The position numbers and the translations under genes are program-made. 7,955 nucleotides of DNA from Puia dinghuensis (lineage in GTDB: Bacteria > Bacteroidota > Bacteroidia > Chitinophagales > Chitinophagaceae). The DNA is taken from the NCBI GenBank assembly GCA_026224995.1, contig JAMFRX010000437.1:1-7955 (forward strand), given 5' to 3'. The first letter of the stretch is position 1. Each line of letters starts with the position of its first letter. Shown here piece after piece: positions 6,388 through 7,955 of this stretch. The notes under the pieces are model-generated. The model saw only the letters and a list, made by a program, of their open reading frames with translations. It had not been told where the DNA came from and searched no databases.

Positions 6388-7482
6388 ATGTCATCCAAAA
6401 AAGCTGATTTTACTAAAATTTTGCTAAAATGGCATAAGTATAAAAATAATCGGGAAATGCCCTGGAAAGGGGAAAAAGATGCCTATAGGATATGGTTAAG
6501 TGAGGTGATACTTCAACAAACACGCGTCGACCAGGGATGGGCCTACTACCAAAAATTTCTTAACGCCTTCCCCACTATCCACGATCTTGCTATCGCTCCG
6601 GAACAAAAAGTCTTCAAGCTATGGGAAGGTCTCGGCTACTACAATCGCTGTCGCAACCTCATCGCCACTGCAAAAAAGATTGACGCAGAATATAATGGAG
6701 AGTTTCCCAACACCTACCTGGAGATCCTGTCGCTCAAAGGCATCGGCCCTTATACCGCAGCCGCAATCGCCTCCTTCGCCTTCCGCCTTCCACATGCAGT
6801 AGTCGATGGCAATGTGACACGCGTTCTCTCACGCTATTTCGGCGACTTCACGCCAATAGATTCTACAGCCGGAAAAAAATTGTACGCCAGGCTCGCCGAC
6901 GCCTTGCTCGATCGCGATCAGGCAGACCTTTATAACCAGGCTATTATGGACTTCGGCGCCACAGTTTGCCTACCCCGTAATCCACTCTGCACGGACTGCT
7001 CACAGCGTACCGGCTGCGAGGCATTGCAAAAAGGCTGGACCACACAGCTGCCCATCAAAGAAAAGAGCATCCGGAAAAAACAACGTTGGCTGTATTATTT
7101 TATAGTCGAAACCCCAGGCGACAAAGTCTACATCCGCCAGCGCACCACCAAAGACATCTGGGAAGGACTCTACGAATTCGTGCTGCATGAGACCGATGAG
7201 CCCCTCTATTTCGATAACGATAAGGCTTCCCGCTCCGATCTTTTAAGGCAACTCTTTGGTAAGCAGCCCCTCACAGTCAGGTATATCTCCCGCGTTCACC
7301 GCCAGGAGCTCAGCCACCAAACCATACAAGGGCAGTTTATTACCCTCCGCACAGAAAAGGACCTTGCTACTGGCTTTCAAGACTATCTGCACATCGACCG
7401 CAGCCGGCTGTCAGACTATCCTTTTCCAAAATTTATCAACGCCTGGCTGCAGGACCCGACCCCGGCACAAAGCTTGTTCTAA
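6388..7482 (+). CDS. mutY: A/G-specific adenine DNA glycosylase MutY
   Basis: This 364-residue enzyme removes adenine mispaired with 8-oxoguanine or guanine, starting base-excision repair that prevents G:C to T:A changes. The helix-hairpin-helix glycosylase domain covers about 10-215: the catalytic glutamate is E39 in SEVILQQT, the minor-groove wedge region is GLGYYNR (81-87), the hairpin is LKGIGPYTAAAI (116-127), and the catalytic aspartate is D140 in VVDGNVTRV. The 4Fe-4S cluster ligands are C194, C201, C204 and C210, in the exact C-x6-C-x2-C-x5-C spacing. The C-terminal NUDIX-like domain that recognises 8-oxoguanine spans about 230-355 and contains the LSH loop (308-310), matching the FSH loop of MutY. 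All key residues are present and the length is normal. ATG at 6388 is the natural start; the upstream region is AT-rich. It is followed by ssb on the same strand after 93 bases. Confidence 0.97.
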   Translation: MSSKKADFTKILLKWHKYKNNREMPWKGEKDAYRIWLSEVILQQTRVDQGWAYYQKFLNAFPTIHDLAIAPEQKVFKLWEGLGYYNRCRNLIATAKKIDAEYNGEFPNTYLEILSLKGIGPYTAAAIASFAFRLPHAVVDGNVTRVLSRYFGDFTPIDSTAGKKLYARLADALLDRDQADLYNQAIMDFGATVCLPRNPLCTDCSQRTGCEALQKGWTTQLPIKEKSIRKKQRWLYYFIVETPGDKVYIRQRTTKDIWEGLYEFVLHETDEPLYFDNDKASRSDLLRQLFGKQPLTVRYISRVHRQELSHQTIQGQFITLRTEKDLATGFQDYLHIDRSRLSDYPFPKFINAWLQDPTPAQSLF

Positions 7483-7560
7483 GCATGAAATATTTATCTT
7501 TTTGGCTGAAATAAGCTAATTTTAATCGGCGCTGGATTCCCAAAGACGATTAGTAAACAT

Positions 7561-7573
7561 ATCAAAATTTGAT
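7561..7573. repeat. 13-base palindrome ATCAAA-A-TTTGAT at the ssb start
   Basis: A perfect inverted repeat with 6-base arms around a single central A ends two bases before the ssb start codon at 7576. It lies in the 93-base mutY-ssb gap, within the ribosome footprint. It could be an operator or simply AT-rich chance symmetry; no strong promoter was recognised in the gap. Confidence 0.35.
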
Positions 7574-7575
7574 GT

Positions 7576-7955
7576 ATGAGAGGCGTAAACAGGGTGATGC
7601 TAATAGGCAATTTAGGAAAGGACCCCGACGTACAATACCTGGAAGGAAATATAGCTGTTGCAAAATTCTCTTTGGCGACTACAGAGACGTTTAAAGATAG
7701 GGCTGGAAAGCTCATTTCTCAGACGGAATGGCATACCGTGGTCCTCTGGCGCGGCCTTGCCGAGCTGGCGCAAAAATATCTTCACAAGGGCAGCCTGGTC
7801 TATATCGAAGGTCGCCTCCGGACCCGCAGCTGGGAAGACAAAGAAGGAAATAAGAAATTTGCTACGGAAGTAGTTGGAGATAACCTTATCATGCTGGATA
7901 AACGTACCGACGGGGGGGGGGGGGGCGGCCGCCCCCCCCCCCCCCCCCCCCGCCC
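7576..7955 (+). CDS. ssb: Single-stranded DNA-binding protein, OB-fold (3' end outside window)
   Basis: The protein coats single-stranded DNA in replication, recombination and repair as a tetramer. The OB-fold is complete to about residue 107: MRGVNRVMLIGNLGKDPDVQ (1-20), TEWHTVVLW (50-58) with the stacking tryptophan W52, KYLHKGSLVYIEGRLRTRSW (67-86), then the closing FATEVVGDNLIML (95-107). ATG at 7576 gives the family N-terminus; ATG at 7572 is in another frame, and the internal ATG at 7597 would remove the first strand. From residue 113 the frame reads only Gly, then Arg and Pro, through a G-then-C homopolymer that is probably not true sequence, and the frame is still open at the window edge. 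The flexible linker and the acidic C-terminal tip that binds partner proteins are not seen. It follows mutY by 93 bases on the same strand. Confidence 0.93.
   Translation, partial: MRGVNRVMLIGNLGKDPDVQYLEGNIAVAKFSLATTETFKDRAGKLISQTEWHTVVLWRGLAELAQKYLHKGSLVYIEGRLRTRSWEDKEGNKKFATEVVGDNLIMLDKRTDGGGGGGRPPPPPPR
7912..7955. repeat. Homopolymeric G14/C20 palindrome at the right edge, probable assembly artefact
   Basis: Fourteen G (7912-7925), then CGGCCG, then twenty C (7932-7951) and GCCC end the window. Bases 7912-7928 are an exact inverted copy of 7929-7945, giving a perfect 34-base palindrome centred on a NotI-type GCGGCCGC (7925-7932). The sequence before it has ordinary codon use. A fold-back or low-complexity read error at a contig end is the simplest reading; a Gly-rich SSB linker may have triggered it. 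Confidence 0.75.

Noticed and set aside
7473..7504. Possible ssb promoter: CTTG at 7473-7476 and TCTTTTTG at 7497-7504
   Set aside because: Spacing of 20 is acceptable, but the -7 box lacks the key A and the -33 box overlaps the end of mutY; too weak to annotate.
7494..7715. Minus-strand 73-codon ORF across the mutY-ssb gap and the ssb start
   Set aside because: It overlaps the conserved OB-fold coding of ssb and has no family resemblance or plausible leader.
1..7955. CRISPR arrays, tRNA or rRNA genes, insertion sequences, phage or defence genes
   Set aside because: I saw no regularly spaced repeats, no tRNA cloverleaf, no transposase motifs and no defence-type domains on either strand.

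Overview
The window looks like chromosomal DNA of a Bacteroidota bacterium, most probably of the Chitinophagaceae type. The reasons are a SusC/SusD pair, Shine-Dalgarno-poor A-rich leaders, an RNase G of the Bacteroidota form, a 31-residue lysine/arginine-rich AURKAIP1/COX24-type protein beginning MPCGKKRKRH, and the neighbourhood hup-mutY-ssb around rng. The lineage is inferred from these families; no rRNA marker is present.

Left part (1-3240), plus strand: the C-terminal end of a SusC/RagA TonB-dependent transporter (open at the left edge), a complete SusD/RagB lipoprotein 25 bases later, and an uncharacterised exported protein 15 bases after that. The three read as one transcription unit that ends at a strong GC-rich hairpin with a T-run (3205-3235). 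SusC and SusD would form an outer-membrane uptake complex; the substrate cannot be read from what is visible, and no degradative enzyme lies in the window.

Middle part (3240-6215), minus strand, in transcription order: an HU/IHF-family DNA-binding protein, a membrane-anchored TPR protein, a 31-residue basic ribosomal-type protein too short for ordinary gene calling, and ribonuclease G, which appears to start at TTG. Gaps are 23, 50 and 59 bases, so this is probably one operon combining nucleoid structure, translation and RNA processing. It converges on the SusCD unit at the hairpin.

Right part (6216-7955): a 172-base AT-rich divergent intergenic region, then plus-strand mutY (complete, with all catalytic and Fe-S residues) and, 93 bases later, ssb, which runs off the right edge. 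The last 44 bases are almost pure G then C, forming a perfect 34-base palindrome. This may be the start of a glycine-rich SSB linker that was badly sequenced, or a contig-end artefact; the SSB sequence should not be trusted beyond about position 7911.

Overall this is a housekeeping cluster next to a nutrient-uptake operon. I found no convincing undescribed multi-gene system. The points most worth a second look are the tiny ribosomal-type gene, the HU paralogue that lacks the DNA-intercalating proline, the TTG start of rng overlapped by a short upstream ORF, and the conserved-looking but uncharacterised TPR and exported proteins.
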